Numbered from the stretch's first letter, positions 1 to 8,716 are shown. The stretch: DNA of 52,688 nucleotides from Chloroflexi bacterium bin20 (GCA_002238485.1 MPMG01000002.1:1-52688); one strand, 5' to 3'. A program made the numbers and translations. The notes: a model not told the origin generated them from the sequence alone.

Positions 1-161
1 TCCGCGCCAGTCCCGGCGGCGCTGTCATACAACCGCTCATCCCCTACAATGTGACATTGACAGCGGAGGCGCGCGCGGAGGGCTGGTTCAAGGTCGATTA
101 TCACGGGCAGAAGGGCTGGCTCAGCGCCGACTTCGTCGAGACGATCGGCCTTTGCGACTGA
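1..161 (+). CDS. C-terminal end of a secreted SH3-domain protein (5' end outside window)
   Basis: The frame whose codons begin at position 3 is open from the window edge to a TGA at 159-161. It reads as an SH3b-type fold, with the core motifs GWFKVDYHGQKGWLSADFVE and a final Cys two residues before the end (LCD). SH3b domains usually bind peptidoglycan or other surface ligands. The same ending, an SH3 repeat with WHQVEYGGQIGWLGGKYV and a terminal Cys, closes the secreted protein at 29525-30664, so the two are probably paralogous surface proteins. The upstream domains cannot be seen. The family call is fairly firm; the function is inferred. Confidence 0.75.
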   Translation, partial: RASPGGAVIQPLIPYNVTLTAEARAEGWFKVDYHGQKGWLSADFVETIGLCD

Positions 162-162
162 G

Positions 163-350
163 GCGGGTTTGCCTCCCCCCGACTTTTCGGGGGGACCGAG
201 GGGGGTTGTGCCTCCCCCTGACTTTTCGGGGGGCGAGGCGGGTTTGCCTCCCCCCGACTTTTCGGGGGGACCGAGGGGGGTTGTGCCTCCCCCTGACTTT
301 TCGGGGGGCGAGGGGGGTTGTGCCTCCCCCTGACTTTTCGGGGGGCGAGG
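163..350. repeat. Tandem array of GC-rich hairpin repeats (family A)
   Basis: A composite unit of about 75 bp occurs twice in tandem (starting at 163 and 238), followed by a half unit (about 312-350). Each unit holds two hairpins of the form CCCCCCGA-cttt-TCGGGGGG (for example 175-194), followed by ACCGAGGGGGGTT or GCGAGGCGGGTTT. Single or degenerate copies occur elsewhere in intergenic DNA (3441-3475, 33365-33400, 27432-27474 inverted). The array sits between the ends of two converging genes, where the hairpins could stop transcription from both sides. Open frames through it are repeat artefacts. Confidence 0.85.
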
Positions 351-366
351 GGAGAAAAAGGGCCGC

Positions 367-990
367 CTACCATCTCCGCCGGCGCATGCGCTGCTCCTGG
401 AAGGGATCGCCCTCGTTGTGATAGCCGCCTTGCTCCCAGAATCCCGGCTTGTCGACCGGGCTGAACTCCAGCGCGCGCAAAAACTTGGCGCTCTTCCAGA
501 AGTAGCGTTTGGGCACCAGCGTGCGCAGCGGACCGCCATGCTCGATCAAGTCCGGCTCGTGCAGCCATCTGCCATCGTACTTGACCGCCAGCATGACATC
601 ATCATCGTCCATCGCCGCCAGCGGCAGATTGGTCGTATAGCCATATTCGCAGTGGGCGATGACATAGCGCGCCTCGTCCGTCAGCCGCAGCTCGCGCAGA
701 AAGTCGCGGAAGAAAACGCCCTCCCAGCGCGTGTCGAACTTGCTCCAGCGCGTAACGCAGTGGATATCACAGGTCAGCTCGCCGCGCGGCAACTGGGTGA
801 ATTCGTCCCAGCTCCAGCGCCGTGGCCGCTCCAGCGCGCCAAAGACGCGCAGATCCCAACTGGCTGGCTCAAAAGACGGCGTTGGTCCATAGGTCAGCAC
901 GGGGAATTTCTCGGTCAGCGATTGCCCATCGGGCAGCCGCCCCGCCGCCCGCATCTCTTTTTCATTGGCTCGCCGCGATAGGTAGGACAT
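367..990 (-). CDS. Sulfite oxidase-like molybdopterin oxidoreductase
   Basis: 207 aa. It belongs to the sulfite oxidase/YedY molybdopterin fold in its short, single-domain bacterial form. The molybdenum-ligand cysteine is Cys78 in the motif CDIHCVTRWS. Downstream motifs GVFFRDFL, EYGYTTNLPL and HGGPLRTLVPKRYFWKSAK match the cofactor pocket of the family. No Tat signal or membrane helix is seen, so it is probably cytoplasmic. The start at 990 is chosen over an upstream in-frame ATG because AGGAGA lies just before it and the family begins here. The physiological substrate is unknown. Confidence 0.85.
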   Translation of the reverse strand: MSYLSRRANEKEMRAAGRLPDGQSLTEKFPVLTYGPTPSFEPASWDLRVFGALERPRRWSWDEFTQLPRGELTCDIHCVTRWSKFDTRWEGVFFRDFLRELRLTDEARYVIAHCEYGYTTNLPLAAMDDDDVMLAVKYDGRWLHEPDLIEHGGPLRTLVPKRYFWKSAKFLRALEFSPVDKPGFWEQGGYHNEGDPFQEQRMRRRRW

Positions 991-1192
991 AGCGCTGTCT
1001 CCTGTGCTGCCTGACATGCATCGCGAATTTGAACACATCGCGCGCAACTGGACAAGCCGCCAGACGCGCTGTATCTGGGCAATCTCTTCCACTTGTTATT
1101 TTACCGCCGAGTACACTGCCTTGCGCGCCGTATCATTTTCGGGCAGCGCGCGTTACCATTGCCGTGCTGTCTACAAGTCGGCCGGACGCAAC

Positions 1193-2416
1193 ATGTCGCT
1201 GCCCCTCGACCAAGCCCATCGCACCGACTCGCCCTACCGTTGGGTGATTTTGGCCATGGTCACATTGTCTGGCTTCATCGTCATGGGCTTCCCTACGACT
1301 GGCTTGTCCGCCATGTTCAGCGAGGTCGCCGGCGCCTTGGGGCTGGATCTGGTGCAGATCGGCGTGATCTGGGGCGTCGGCTCGGTGATGGGCATTTTCA
1401 CATCGGTGCTGGGCGGCAGCTTCATCGACTACTTCGGCACGCGGCGTACGTTGGTGCTGCTGTGCCTCGCCACGGGGATCAGCGGCGCGCTGCGTGGCTT
1501 TGCGGTCGACTTTTGGTCGCTGTTTATCACATCATTCTTGTTTGGCATGGTGCAGCCCATTCTGCCCATGAACTTTGTCAAGCTGAATCGCGAATGGTTT
1601 GCCTCGCGCCAGCTGGGTTTCGCATCGGGCGTCATGTCGGCGGGTTTCGCCACCGGGCTGATGCTGGGTTCGCGTTTGAGCGCCACAGTGCTTTCGCCGC
1701 TGCTGGGTGGCTGGCGCAATGTGTTGATCTTCCTGGGCGTCTGCGCGATTGTGATGGCGGCGCTCTGGTATTTCCTGCATCCGCCCAACAGAACCCGCCG
1801 TCCCACACAGCCGCTCGACCTGCGCGGGATGTTGCGCAACTTGCGGACGGTGGCGCGCTTCCGCGAGCTGTGGGTGATCGCGCTGTCGGTGTTTGGCGTG
1901 CTGGGACTGATGCGCGGATTGGTCGGCTATGTGCCCACGTATCTGCGCGAGATCGGCTGGGGCGCGGTCGAGGCGGATACGGCAATTACGGTCTTCTTCT
2001 TTTTCAGCTTGGTCAGCGTGGTGCCGCTTTCGCATTTATCCGACAGGCTGGGCAATCGCCGGCTGGTCATGGCATTTGCCACCACCATGATGAGCATCGG
2101 CACGGCGCTGATGTTCCTGGTTGGCGATAGTTATTGGGGCGTGCTGCTGGCGATGGCGCTGGCAGGCTGCTGCTTTGACAGCTTCATGGCGTTAAAAGGC
2201 GCGTCTATCACCGAGGTCGAGGGCTTGGATCTGGCTTTGATGGGCAGCGCGCTGGGCTTCGGCGGCATCTGGCAAAACCTCGGCACATCCATCACGCCGC
2301 CATTGGGCAATGCGCTTTCGACTGTGGCGCTGAATGTGCCTTTTCTGCTGTGGGCTGCCAGCGGCGTATTCGCCACCCTGACGCTGCTTAGCTATCGCAA
2401 ACGCAAGACCCGCTAG
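1193..2416 (+). CDS. MFS transporter
   Basis: 407 aa, a major facilitator superfamily carrier with about 12 hydrophobic segments in two halves. The first half has a loop 2-3 motif of the GxxxDxxGxR type, read as GGSFIDYFGTRRT. The second half carries SHLSDRLGNRR, the equivalent loop motif. The start at the ATG before SLPLDQAHRTDSPYRW is the usual family position; longer in-frame extensions would add a non-conserved tail. The Shine-Dalgarno is weak. It is a single gene divergent from the molybdopterin oxidoreductase with about 200 bp between them. Substrate unknown; closest in feel to nitrate/cyanate-type (CynX-like) carriers, but that is a guess. Confidence 0.8.
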   Translation: MSLPLDQAHRTDSPYRWVILAMVTLSGFIVMGFPTTGLSAMFSEVAGALGLDLVQIGVIWGVGSVMGIFTSVLGGSFIDYFGTRRTLVLLCLATGISGALRGFAVDFWSLFITSFLFGMVQPILPMNFVKLNREWFASRQLGFASGVMSAGFATGLMLGSRLSATVLSPLLGGWRNVLIFLGVCAIVMAALWYFLHPPNRTRRPTQPLDLRGMLRNLRTVARFRELWVIALSVFGVLGLMRGLVGYVPTYLREIGWGAVEADTAITVFFFFSLVSVVPLSHLSDRLGNRRLVMAFATTMMSIGTALMFLVGDSYWGVLLAMALAGCCFDSFMALKGASITEVEGLDLALMGSALGFGGIWQNLGTSITPPLGNALSTVALNVPFLLWAASGVFATLTLLSYRKRKTR

Positions 2417-2433
2417 GCTTTGCGGGGCTTGGC

Positions 2434-2454
2434 GGGCGACCCAGTGGATCGCCC
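2434..2454. repeat. Family B hairpin between converging genes
   Basis: GGGCGA (2434-2439) pairs with TCGCCC (2449-2454), and the inner bases pair partly. The same hairpin recurs at 14827-14847, 14873-14892, 17081-17101 and, with a T-tract, at 39565-39589. Here it lies between the stop codons of the MFS gene and the Bax-inhibitor-1 gene and may act as a bidirectional terminator, although it has no clear T-run. Confidence 0.5.
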
Positions 2455-2463
2455 CTGCCCGAG

Positions 2464-3183
2464 TTAATCCCGACCGCTGCCGAAGAGACGCAGCAGGAAG
2501 ATGAACAGATTGATGAAATCCAGATACAGCGTCAGCGCCGCCATGATGCTGAATTTCAACGTGCTTTCGGCATCCACCGTCATGCGCGGGTCGGCTGCCA
2601 TCGCCGCGATGCGCTGGGTGTCATAAGCGGTCAAACCAGTGAACAGCAGCACGCCAAAGATGCTGATGACGAATTCGATCATCGTGCTGCCCAAGAAGAT
2701 GTTGACGACGCTGGCGATGATCAGCCCCAGCAAGCCCATCATAAAGTAGGCGCTGTACTTGCTCAAATCGACATTGGTCGTCAGCCCGACTAGGGTCATA
2801 GCCGCGAAGACGCCCGCCGTGCTGAAGAAAGCCGCCGCGATCGAACCCAACGTGAAGACCACGAATATGATCGAAAGCGTAAACCCCGTCAGCGCCGAAT
2901 ACACGAAGAAGAGCATGCCCGCCGCCGTCGCCGATATGCGCTTGATGGCGAAGCTCAAACCAAAGACGATGCCCAACTGCGCGAAGATCGCCAATATCAT
3001 CACCATCTGGTTGGGGATCATGCCGCTGTTGCTGACGCCCAGCGCGATCGCCGCCGTCACCAGCAAGCCCATCGTCATCCAGCCATAGACATTGCGCATC
3101 ACCGCATTCAGCTGCAGGCCTTCCAACGGCTTGCCCTTGGGCTTTTGCGCATCTATGATGAATCCATCATTTCTCATTTGCAT
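2464..3183 (-). CDS. Bax inhibitor-1/YccA family membrane protein
   Basis: 239 aa with seven hydrophobic segments. The N-terminal segment begins at NAVMRNVYGWMTMGLLVTAA, the typical BI-1 opening after an N-terminal cytoplasmic stretch. The internal motif GLTAYDTQRI carries the conserved Asp of the family, and the C-terminal helix has LTLYLDFINLFIFLLRLFG, a near-diagnostic BI-1 ending. Relatives such as YetJ conduct calcium in a pH-dependent way; that role here is inferred from family. AGGAGA lies about 8 nt before the ATG. It stands alone, facing the MFS gene tail to tail. Confidence 0.93.
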   Translation of the reverse strand: MQMRNDGFIIDAQKPKGKPLEGLQLNAVMRNVYGWMTMGLLVTAAIALGVSNSGMIPNQMVMILAIFAQLGIVFGLSFAIKRISATAAGMLFFVYSALTGFTLSIIFVVFTLGSIAAAFFSTAGVFAAMTLVGLTTNVDLSKYSAYFMMGLLGLIIASVVNIFLGSTMIEFVISIFGVLLFTGLTAYDTQRIAAMAADPRMTVDAESTLKFSIMAALTLYLDFINLFIFLLRLFGSGRD

Positions 3184-3307
3184 GTGTCTGTCTCCTAGTC
3201 AATGTCGCTGCCCGACAAAGCCCTATTGCGGGTTGCCTATACGGATTATAACGAAAAATCGCCGCATTTGGTGGCGCGCCAGAGCGAATTTACGCGCTTC
3301 TTACTTA

Positions 3308-3476
3308 ACCCAAAAGACATAAAGGACATAAAGGATTTTTGCCACAGAGGCGCGGAGACACAGAGGATAATCCATGTGTTCTATGTTCTATCTCGTGATT
3401 CGCTGCGCTCTCAACGCCATCCCAATCTCGCAGATTGCGCTTCCCCCTGACCTGTCGGGGGGACCGAGGGGGGTTA
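3308..3476. repeat. Composite intergenic repeat element, copy 1
   Basis: Together with flanking sequence this fills 3184-3506, which has no gene. It has three parts in order: runs of a short A/G-rich motif (ACATAAAGG twice, then CCACAGAGG...ACACAGAGG), a linker containing CTCGTGATTCGCTGCGCTCTC-like sequence, then GATTGCGCTTCCC leading into a family A hairpin (3441-3475). An inverted second copy with the same order lies at 27432-27604. No open frame of interest is inside. Mobility is suspected but not shown. Confidence 0.7.
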
Positions 3477-3506
3477 GTTCTGGCGCGATGTGGTAAAAAG
3501 ACAACC

Positions 3507-4094
3507 ATGCGCATCATCCTCGCTTCATCATCGCCTCGCCGCAAGCAGTTGCTCGCCCAGCTGGGTTTGCGCTTTGACATCATCGCGCCGGCCATCGACG
3601 AATCGCGGCTGCCTGGAGAGAATCTGCTCGACTATGCCGAGCGCCTGAGCAGACAAAAAGCCGCCGCCGTCCTGACGCAAATCGACCACCAGCCCACCGT
3701 GATCATCGCCGCCGATACCATCGTCGAGCACAATGGCGATCTGCTTGGCAAGCCGCACGATGCCCAAGCTGCGCGATCCATGCTGCTGCGTTTGCGTGGC
3801 CAGGCGCACACCGTCATCAGCGGCTTCACCGTGCAACGCGCTGGCGACTCTCCGCGCAGCATCACCCGCCATGCGCGCACCATCGTGCACATGCGCGAAT
3901 ACAATCTTGACGAAATCGCCGCCTACATCGCCAGCCGCGATCCTTTCGACAAAGCTGGTGGCTATGCCATCCAGAACGAGTCTTTTTGTCCCGTGGCGCG
4001 CATTGAGGGCAGTTACAGCAATGTGGTTGGTTTGCCGCTGGAGGCGCTGCGGCTGGCGCTGGCAGAGATGGGTTTGCCGAACCCGACCGATTAG
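3507..4094 (+). CDS. maf: Maf-family nucleoside triphosphate pyrophosphatase
   Basis: 195 aa, the standard Maf length. The N-terminal ILASSSPRRKQLL motif is the nucleotide-binding signature. AADTIV with Asp70 carries the conserved acidic residue, LGKPHD follows, and DKAGGYAIQ is the second conserved block. Family members hydrolyse dTTP/UTP or modified nucleotides to the monophosphate and pyrophosphate, cleaning the pool; overexpression blocks septation in Bacillus. The start at 3507 is the ATG directly before RIILASSSPRR. The stop overlaps the stop of the dehydrogenase on the other strand (4091-4094), so the two genes converge with no terminator space. Confidence 0.93.
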   Translation: MRIILASSSPRRKQLLAQLGLRFDIIAPAIDESRLPGENLLDYAERLSRQKAAAVLTQIDHQPTVIIAADTIVEHNGDLLGKPHDAQAARSMLLRLRGQAHTVISGFTVQRAGDSPRSITRHARTIVHMREYNLDEIAAYIASRDPFDKAGGYAIQNESFCPVARIEGSYSNVVGLPLEALRLALAEMGLPNPTD

Positions 4095-5134
4095 CTGGGC
4101 AGCAGCACCGACTTCACATTGACGCCCGCTTCCATCTGCTCAAAAGCCGCCTGCCAATCCGCCAGCGGATACAGTCCGCCGATGATGGGCGCCAGGTCGA
4201 TCTGTCCGCTGCTCAATAAGCCCAGCGCTCGCTCCCAGGTGGCATGCAAGTGGCTGAAGCTGCCCTGCAAGGTCACAGCCTTTTGCACCAGCGGATCCAG
4301 CGAGAAATCCAGCGGCTGTGGTCCCCAGCCGATCTTAGTGATGATGCCATTGGGGCGCACCAGCTGCATGGCTTGCTGCAGCGCGATAGAAACGCCGCTG
4401 CAATCGACCACCAGGTCTGCGCCAAAGCCATCGCCCAACTCGCGGATCAGCTCCAGCGGGTCGTTCTCGTCGATGTCCAGCGTGTGCGTCGCACCGATTG
4501 CAGCCGCCACAGCCAGACGCCGCTTGTCTTGCCGCGTGCCCAGCATGATGATTTCGCCAGCGCCACGCAGCTTGGCCACCAGCAGCGCCATCATGCCGAT
4601 GGGACCGGGCCCCTGAATGACCACCCTGTCGCCTGGCCGCAGGACCGGCGTCTTCTCCACCAGCGCGTTGTAGGCCACGCAGATCGGCTCGGTCAGCGAG
4701 GCCTGCTCGAATGGCACATTGTCCGGGATAGGATGCAAGATCTGCTGGCGGGCGCTGACAAACTGCGTGAACGCGCCATCATAGAGCGCGCCATAACCCA
4801 GCCGCTCTGGACACTGGTTGTAATCGCCGCTGTGGCAAAAGGCGCAGACGCCGCAGACTTCCGCCGCCGTCTCCACCGCCACGCGATCGCCCTCTGCAAA
4901 GCCGCGCACGCCATCGCCTATCGCAGCGATCGTGCCGCAGAACTCGTGCCCCAGCACCAGCGGCAGCTTGATCTCCCAGCTTTGATGTTCGCGCCACATG
5001 TGCAGGTCGCTGCCACAGACGCCGGCCGCCCGCACTTGCACAATGACTTGCCCGGGCGCGGGGTCGGCTGGCTGCGGGATATCGCGCAATTCCACATTTT
5101 TGTCGGCGCGTCCATATTTGATCAGCGCTTGCAT
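4091..5134 (-). CDS. Zinc-dependent medium-chain alcohol/polyol dehydrogenase
   Basis: 347 aa. Catalytic zinc ligands Cys40, His63 and Glu64 (GVCGSD, LGHEFCG) are present, and four structural-zinc cysteines at 94, 97, 100 and 108 (CGVCAFCHSGDYNQC). The NAD(P)-binding motif GPGPIG is at 175-180. The pattern fits the sorbitol/threonine/galactitol dehydrogenase group. It follows a sugar isomerase/epimerase gene by 36 bp on the same strand, so the pair probably oxidises and rearranges a sugar, polyol or sugar acid. The specific substrate cannot be read. Its stop codon overlaps that of maf. Confidence 0.92.
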   Translation of the reverse strand: MQALIKYGRADKNVELRDIPQPADPAPGQVIVQVRAAGVCGSDLHMWREHQSWEIKLPLVLGHEFCGTIAAIGDGVRGFAEGDRVAVETAAEVCGVCAFCHSGDYNQCPERLGYGALYDGAFTQFVSARQQILHPIPDNVPFEQASLTEPICVAYNALVEKTPVLRPGDRVVIQGPGPIGMMALLVAKLRGAGEIIMLGTRQDKRRLAVAAAIGATHTLDIDENDPLELIRELGDGFGADLVVDCSGVSIALQQAMQLVRPNGIITKIGWGPQPLDFSLDPLVQKAVTLQGSFSHLHATWERALGLLSSGQIDLAPIIGGLYPLADWQAAFEQMEAGVNVKSVLLPS

Positions 5135-5170
5135 GTCTCTTCCCTTCGCGGTCGTCCAGGCAACTGATAA

Positions 5171-6058
5171 TTATGAAAAATATTTGCCGCGCATCTCGTG
5201 CAAGAAGAGCAGCGACTCGCGCATTTCATCTAGGCCATTCATGCCATCTTCAATGCTGACCCAGCCGCTGTAACCGACATCGCGCAAGATGGCGAAAATG
5301 GCATCGTAGTCGTTCAATCCCCGCCCGGTGACACCATGTTGCAATTCTGGCGCATAACCGATCGTGCCGTCACTATCGCGCAAGGCAGCCAGGCTCGCGC
5401 CAGGAGTCAAGAAGCGATCGCTGGCGTGCATGCTGACCACGCGCCCCGCCACCGCCCGCAGCAGCTCCAAGGGATCATCGCCAGCCACAATGGCGTTGGA
5501 CGGGTCGTATTGAACGCCGAAGTGCTCGCGCTCGGAGATGGCATCCAGCAACTCCAGGAAAACATCCAGCTTCTGCGCGAACTCTGGATAGCGCCAAAAG
5601 CCGTCTTTGTAGTGATTTTCCAAGCCCAGCACGACGCCGTTTTCGCGCGCAACCGGGATGACCTGCTCGATGCACTCGACCACCATGTTGATGCCTTGCT
5701 CGCGAGGGACTTCGGGATAGCGCTGCCCGCTGAGCACGCGGCAGACTGCGCCCGCCCCGCCCAGCAAGCGCGTTATGCGGATCATGCGGGCTTCGCGGTC
5801 GATGGCGCGTTTGCGGGCGTCGGCGTCAGGATTGGTGAAATCGGGCGAGCAGCAGAGCATGGGCATGGCGAAACCGGCTTCGGCGATGGCTTCACCGACG
5901 CTGCGGATATAGCTGTCGTCCAGGCTGGTGAAGAAGCCTTCGTACATCTCCAAGCCTTCGGCAGGCAGTTCGGCAGCCATCTCGATCCACTCGAAGACGG
6001 TCATGCCGCCGCCGGCGATGTCTTCCAAGTAGCATTTGGGGAAGGCAGCTATCTTCAC
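5171..6058 (-). CDS. Sugar phosphate isomerase/epimerase (xylose isomerase-like TIM barrel)
   Basis: 295 aa, AP-endonuclease-2/xylose-isomerase-like TIM barrel. Metal-ligand motifs of the family are visible: a Glu in LGLENHY, an Asp in VQYDPSN, a His in VSMHASDR, and a Glu near the end in WVSIEDGMNG. Related enzymes include myo-inosose dehydratase/isomerase (IolE/IolI) and 3-keto-sugar epimerases. It lies between a short membrane protein gene (7 bp upstream) and the zinc dehydrogenase, consistent with one transcript for catabolism of an oxidised sugar. The substrate is not assignable from sequence. Confidence 0.88.
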   Translation of the reverse strand: MKIAAFPKCYLEDIAGGGMTVFEWIEMAAELPAEGLEMYEGFFTSLDDSYIRSVGEAIAEAGFAMPMLCCSPDFTNPDADARKRAIDREARMIRITRLLGGAGAVCRVLSGQRYPEVPREQGINMVVECIEQVIPVARENGVVLGLENHYKDGFWRYPEFAQKLDVFLELLDAISEREHFGVQYDPSNAIVAGDDPLELLRAVAGRVVSMHASDRFLTPGASLAALRDSDGTIGYAPELQHGVTGRGLNDYDAIFAILRDVGYSGWVSIEDGMNGLDEMRESLLFLHEMRGKYFS

Positions 6059-6065
6059 GAGCGCG

Positions 6066-6455
6066 TCACATGCCGCAGCTGCTGAAGAGCACGATCAAGC
6101 TGCCGCCGTCGTCGGCTTCTTGCACGCGATAGTCGGAGTAGGCCAAGCCGCGACTGCGTTCTTCATCCAGCACGAAGAGCGTCTTCTCGCGATACCATTG
6201 TTTGACCGTTTCGACATCGTCATCGCTGCGCAGCACCCAGACAGTCTCAAAGAGCGCGCGCGGACGATACCAGTCATCGTGCTGGACGCTGACAGTCTCT
6301 GCGCCTGGATAGGGCGCCGCCCACCAATTCTCGATGTCATAGTTGCATTTGATATCGGCGAGCAACAAGATCAGCGCGATGAAGGCCAGCGCTGAGCCCA
6401 CGAGAATCACGATCAGCTTGGGCAATGGGGTCGGTTTTTGGTTGGGCTGCCACAC
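6066..6455 (-). CDS. Small single-helix membrane protein, unknown function
   Basis: 129 aa. One membrane helix near the N-terminus (about residues 15-34, IVILVGSALAFIALILLLAD) follows a short cytoplasmic tail. The remaining ~95 residues should lie outside and are rich in Trp, Tyr and Asp. The start is GTG at 6455, supported by AGGAGGG about 12 nt upstream. It is probably the first gene of the operon with the isomerase/epimerase, whose start lies 7 bp after this stop. I recognise no family. Confidence 0.7.
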   Translation of the reverse strand: MWQPNQKPTPLPKLIVILVGSALAFIALILLLADIKCNYDIENWWAAPYPGAETVSVQHDDWYRPRALFETVWVLRSDDDVETVKQWYREKTLFVLDEERSRGLAYSDYRVQEADDGGSLIVLFSSCGM

Positions 6456-6572
6456 AGCGCCAGTCCCTCCTGTTCACTAATCGGCAGTATAGTCGAGCGT
6501 CGGCTTCGTTGTGTAGGGTGTTTCGCGCCAGGCATCCTCGCGCGGCAATGCAAATCCGCCAAAACTCGCCTA

Positions 6573-6628
6573 TTGCATAGCGCCACAAGCCGTGTTATTT
6601 TATTGTGCCGTACATTGCTATATGTACG
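6573..6628 (+). promoter_or_regulatory. Possible promoter with downstream inverted repeat
   Basis: TTGCAT (6573-6578) and TATTTT (6596-6601) are separated by 17 nt. Just after lies an inverted repeat CGTACAT-tgctat-ATGTACG (6609-6628), placed where a repressor site overlapping a transcription start would be. It would drive the ABC importer genes from 6938 with a leader of about 300 nt. The rest of the 6456-6937 gap holds no credible gene. AAAGGAGG at about 6791-6798 looks like a ribosome site but no start codon follows. Confidence 0.3.
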
Positions 6629-6937
6629 CGTTATTGGTCAACTTTGCTTAACGCATTGGTATTCATGCGCAAAACAACCCCGCAGGCGCATCGCCCCAGC
6701 CCGCAACTGAGAGCGTTCCCAACCACGGTTCGCTGGGCGCGCCCACGCTGCCAGGCAGATTTTTCGCAAGTCATCCAGTCCACATACACGAAAGGAGGCG
6801 CTATCGACACAGCGCAATCTCTCGGTTTTGGCAATCCAGGGTGCCGCCGGCGCGCCCGCCATTCAGTCTTAGGATGGCGAACCAATTCTGGAGCAGGCAG
6901 TCCCTTTTAATCGGCTTAGTGTGTAGGAGAACAACAC

Positions 6938-8698
6938 ATGAAAGCGAGAACACTTCTGTTCGTCCTTCTGGTCGCGGTTATCGCGGCGTTCAGCTTCACG
7001 GCTGCCGCCCAAGATGTCGCGCGTGAAGATACCGTCATCTTCGATATTGACGGTCCTGCCGGCGCGATCGCCAATTACGACCAAATGAACTTCCTGCTGC
7101 CCAACAACCACCGCAACAAGGGTTTGCATCAGGCTGTTGCCGAGCCGCTCTTCATCCTCAACTATGAGACCGGCGAAATCATGCCTTGGCTGGCTGAGAG
7201 CATGAGCGCCAACGACTCGCTGGATGTCTGGACCCTCAACCTGCGCGAAGGCGCGGAATGGTCCGATGGCGAGGCTTTCAACGCCGACGATGTCGTCTTC
7301 ACCATTCAACTGCTGTTGGATGACGAAACACAATCGCTCAGCTATGCCGGCAACGTCCACACCTGGGTCGATAGTGTCGAGAAAGTCGACGACCTGACGG
7401 TGCAGTTCAACCTGACGCAGCCCAACCCGCGCTTCCAGCTGGACTTCTTCTCCGTCCGCATCTGGGGTGGCATCAATATGCTTCCCGAGCATGTCTGGCA
7501 CGACAAGGATCCCTTCACCTTCAAGTTCTTCGATCCCGAACAAGGCTGGCCCCTCGGCACCGGTCCCTATGTCATCACCTCCGCCAACGAGACCAGCTGG
7601 GTCTACGATCGCAATGATGATTGGTGGGGCGCCAAGACCGGCGTCTTCAAGCTGCCCGAACCGCAGCGCGCCGTCTGGGTCGTAACCGGCAATGACCAGA
7701 TCCGCACCACCATGGCTGTCGCCAACGAGCTGGACAGCATCATGGATGTCACCTTGGGCGCGTTCGAAGCCATGCAGGCGCAGAACGACAATATCTTCGC
7801 CTGGGTCGAAGGCATGCCTTTCGTATGGCTGGATCCCTGCCCGCGCCAGTTGTCCTTCCAGACGCAAGTCGCGCCTTGGGACAACCCGGAAATGCGCTGG
7901 GCGATCAACCACGCCATCAGCCGCCAGCAAGTCATTGACATCGCTTATGAAGGCGTGACCATTCCTTCGCGTACCCTCTACGTCGAATATGGTGGCATGT
8001 TCCCCTACATCGATGCCATTGAAGATGCTGGCATGAGCTTCAACACCGAAGCCGACCTCGATGCCGCTGCCGCGCTGCTGGAGAAGAACGGCTACTCCCG
8101 CAACGATGATGGCCGCTGGGTCGACATGGACGGCGAAGCGCTGAGCCTGGAAATCCAGGTACACGAAGGCTTCGTCGAGAAGCGCCGCATCACCACCAAC
8201 CTGGTCGAGCAGCTGCAGACCTTCGGCATTGAGGCGAATGCCGCGGTCATCGCTGGCGCGACCTGGGGCGACAACAAGCGCTTCGGCAACTACGAATCCA
8301 CCACCGACTGGGATGCCTGCGGTTCCATCAACGAGCCTTGGGCTTCGCTGGATCGCTACACCTCCCGCTGGTGGGTGCCCGTTGGCGAGCCCAACAGCGG
8401 CGGCAACAACCATGTCCGCTGGGATGGCATGAACAATGAGGCTTACAGCGAAATCGTTGGCGCGCTGGGTTCCCTGCCCTTGGGCCATCCGGATGCCATC
8501 GACATGGTCGTAGAAGCCTATGGCTACCTCTACGAAGACCTGCCCTTCATCCCGCTGAACCAGGCCACCAAGCTGATCCCCTTCAACAGCACCTACTGGG
8601 AAGGCTGGCCGACCAGCGAGAACAACTGGAACCACCCGGCAACCTGGTGGCAATCGACGCATCAATTCTTCCAGGAAATCACCAAAGCTGGAATGTAA
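6938..8698 (+). CDS. ABC transporter substrate-binding protein, family 5 (Dpp/Opp type)
   Basis: 586 aa with a signal peptide (MKARTLLFVLLVAVIAAFSF, cleavage near AAA-QD). The SBP_bac_5 hallmark is clear: a block reading LNLREGAEWSDGEAFNADDV, followed by a long cluster-C fold with several Trp-rich stretches. TAGGAGA lies ahead of the ATG. It is the first gene of a five-gene importer with two permeases and two ATPases. Family members bind oligopeptides, but many in sugar-degrading bacteria bind oligosaccharides. Because dioxygenase and Gfo/Idh/MocA genes follow the transporter, a glycan ligand is plausible (inference). Confidence 0.93.
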   Translation: MKARTLLFVLLVAVIAAFSFTAAAQDVAREDTVIFDIDGPAGAIANYDQMNFLLPNNHRNKGLHQAVAEPLFILNYETGEIMPWLAESMSANDSLDVWTLNLREGAEWSDGEAFNADDVVFTIQLLLDDETQSLSYAGNVHTWVDSVEKVDDLTVQFNLTQPNPRFQLDFFSVRIWGGINMLPEHVWHDKDPFTFKFFDPEQGWPLGTGPYVITSANETSWVYDRNDDWWGAKTGVFKLPEPQRAVWVVTGNDQIRTTMAVANELDSIMDVTLGAFEAMQAQNDNIFAWVEGMPFVWLDPCPRQLSFQTQVAPWDNPEMRWAINHAISRQQVIDIAYEGVTIPSRTLYVEYGGMFPYIDAIEDAGMSFNTEADLDAAAALLEKNGYSRNDDGRWVDMDGEALSLEIQVHEGFVEKRRITTNLVEQLQTFGIEANAAVIAGATWGDNKRFGNYESTTDWDACGSINEPWASLDRYTSRWWVPVGEPNSGGNNHVRWDGMNNEAYSEIVGALGSLPLGHPDAIDMVVEAYGYLYEDLPFIPLNQATKLIPFNSTYWEGWPTSENNWNHPATWWQSTHQFFQEITKAGM

Positions 8699-8716
8699 TT
8701 GACCAAGCACAATCCC

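Noticed and set aside
152..421. Open frame through the tandem repeat array
   Set aside because: Repeated Pro/Arg/Gly peptide produced by the hairpin repeats; it begins inside the SH3 gene and has no ribosome site.
6605..6910. Open frame ahead of the ABC importer
   Set aside because: No ribosome site, no recognisable domain, and it overlaps the probable regulatory region.
6456..6937. Possible riboswitch in the long leader of the ABC importer operon
   Set aside because: I could not match any known riboswitch core; only one short inverted repeat stands out.
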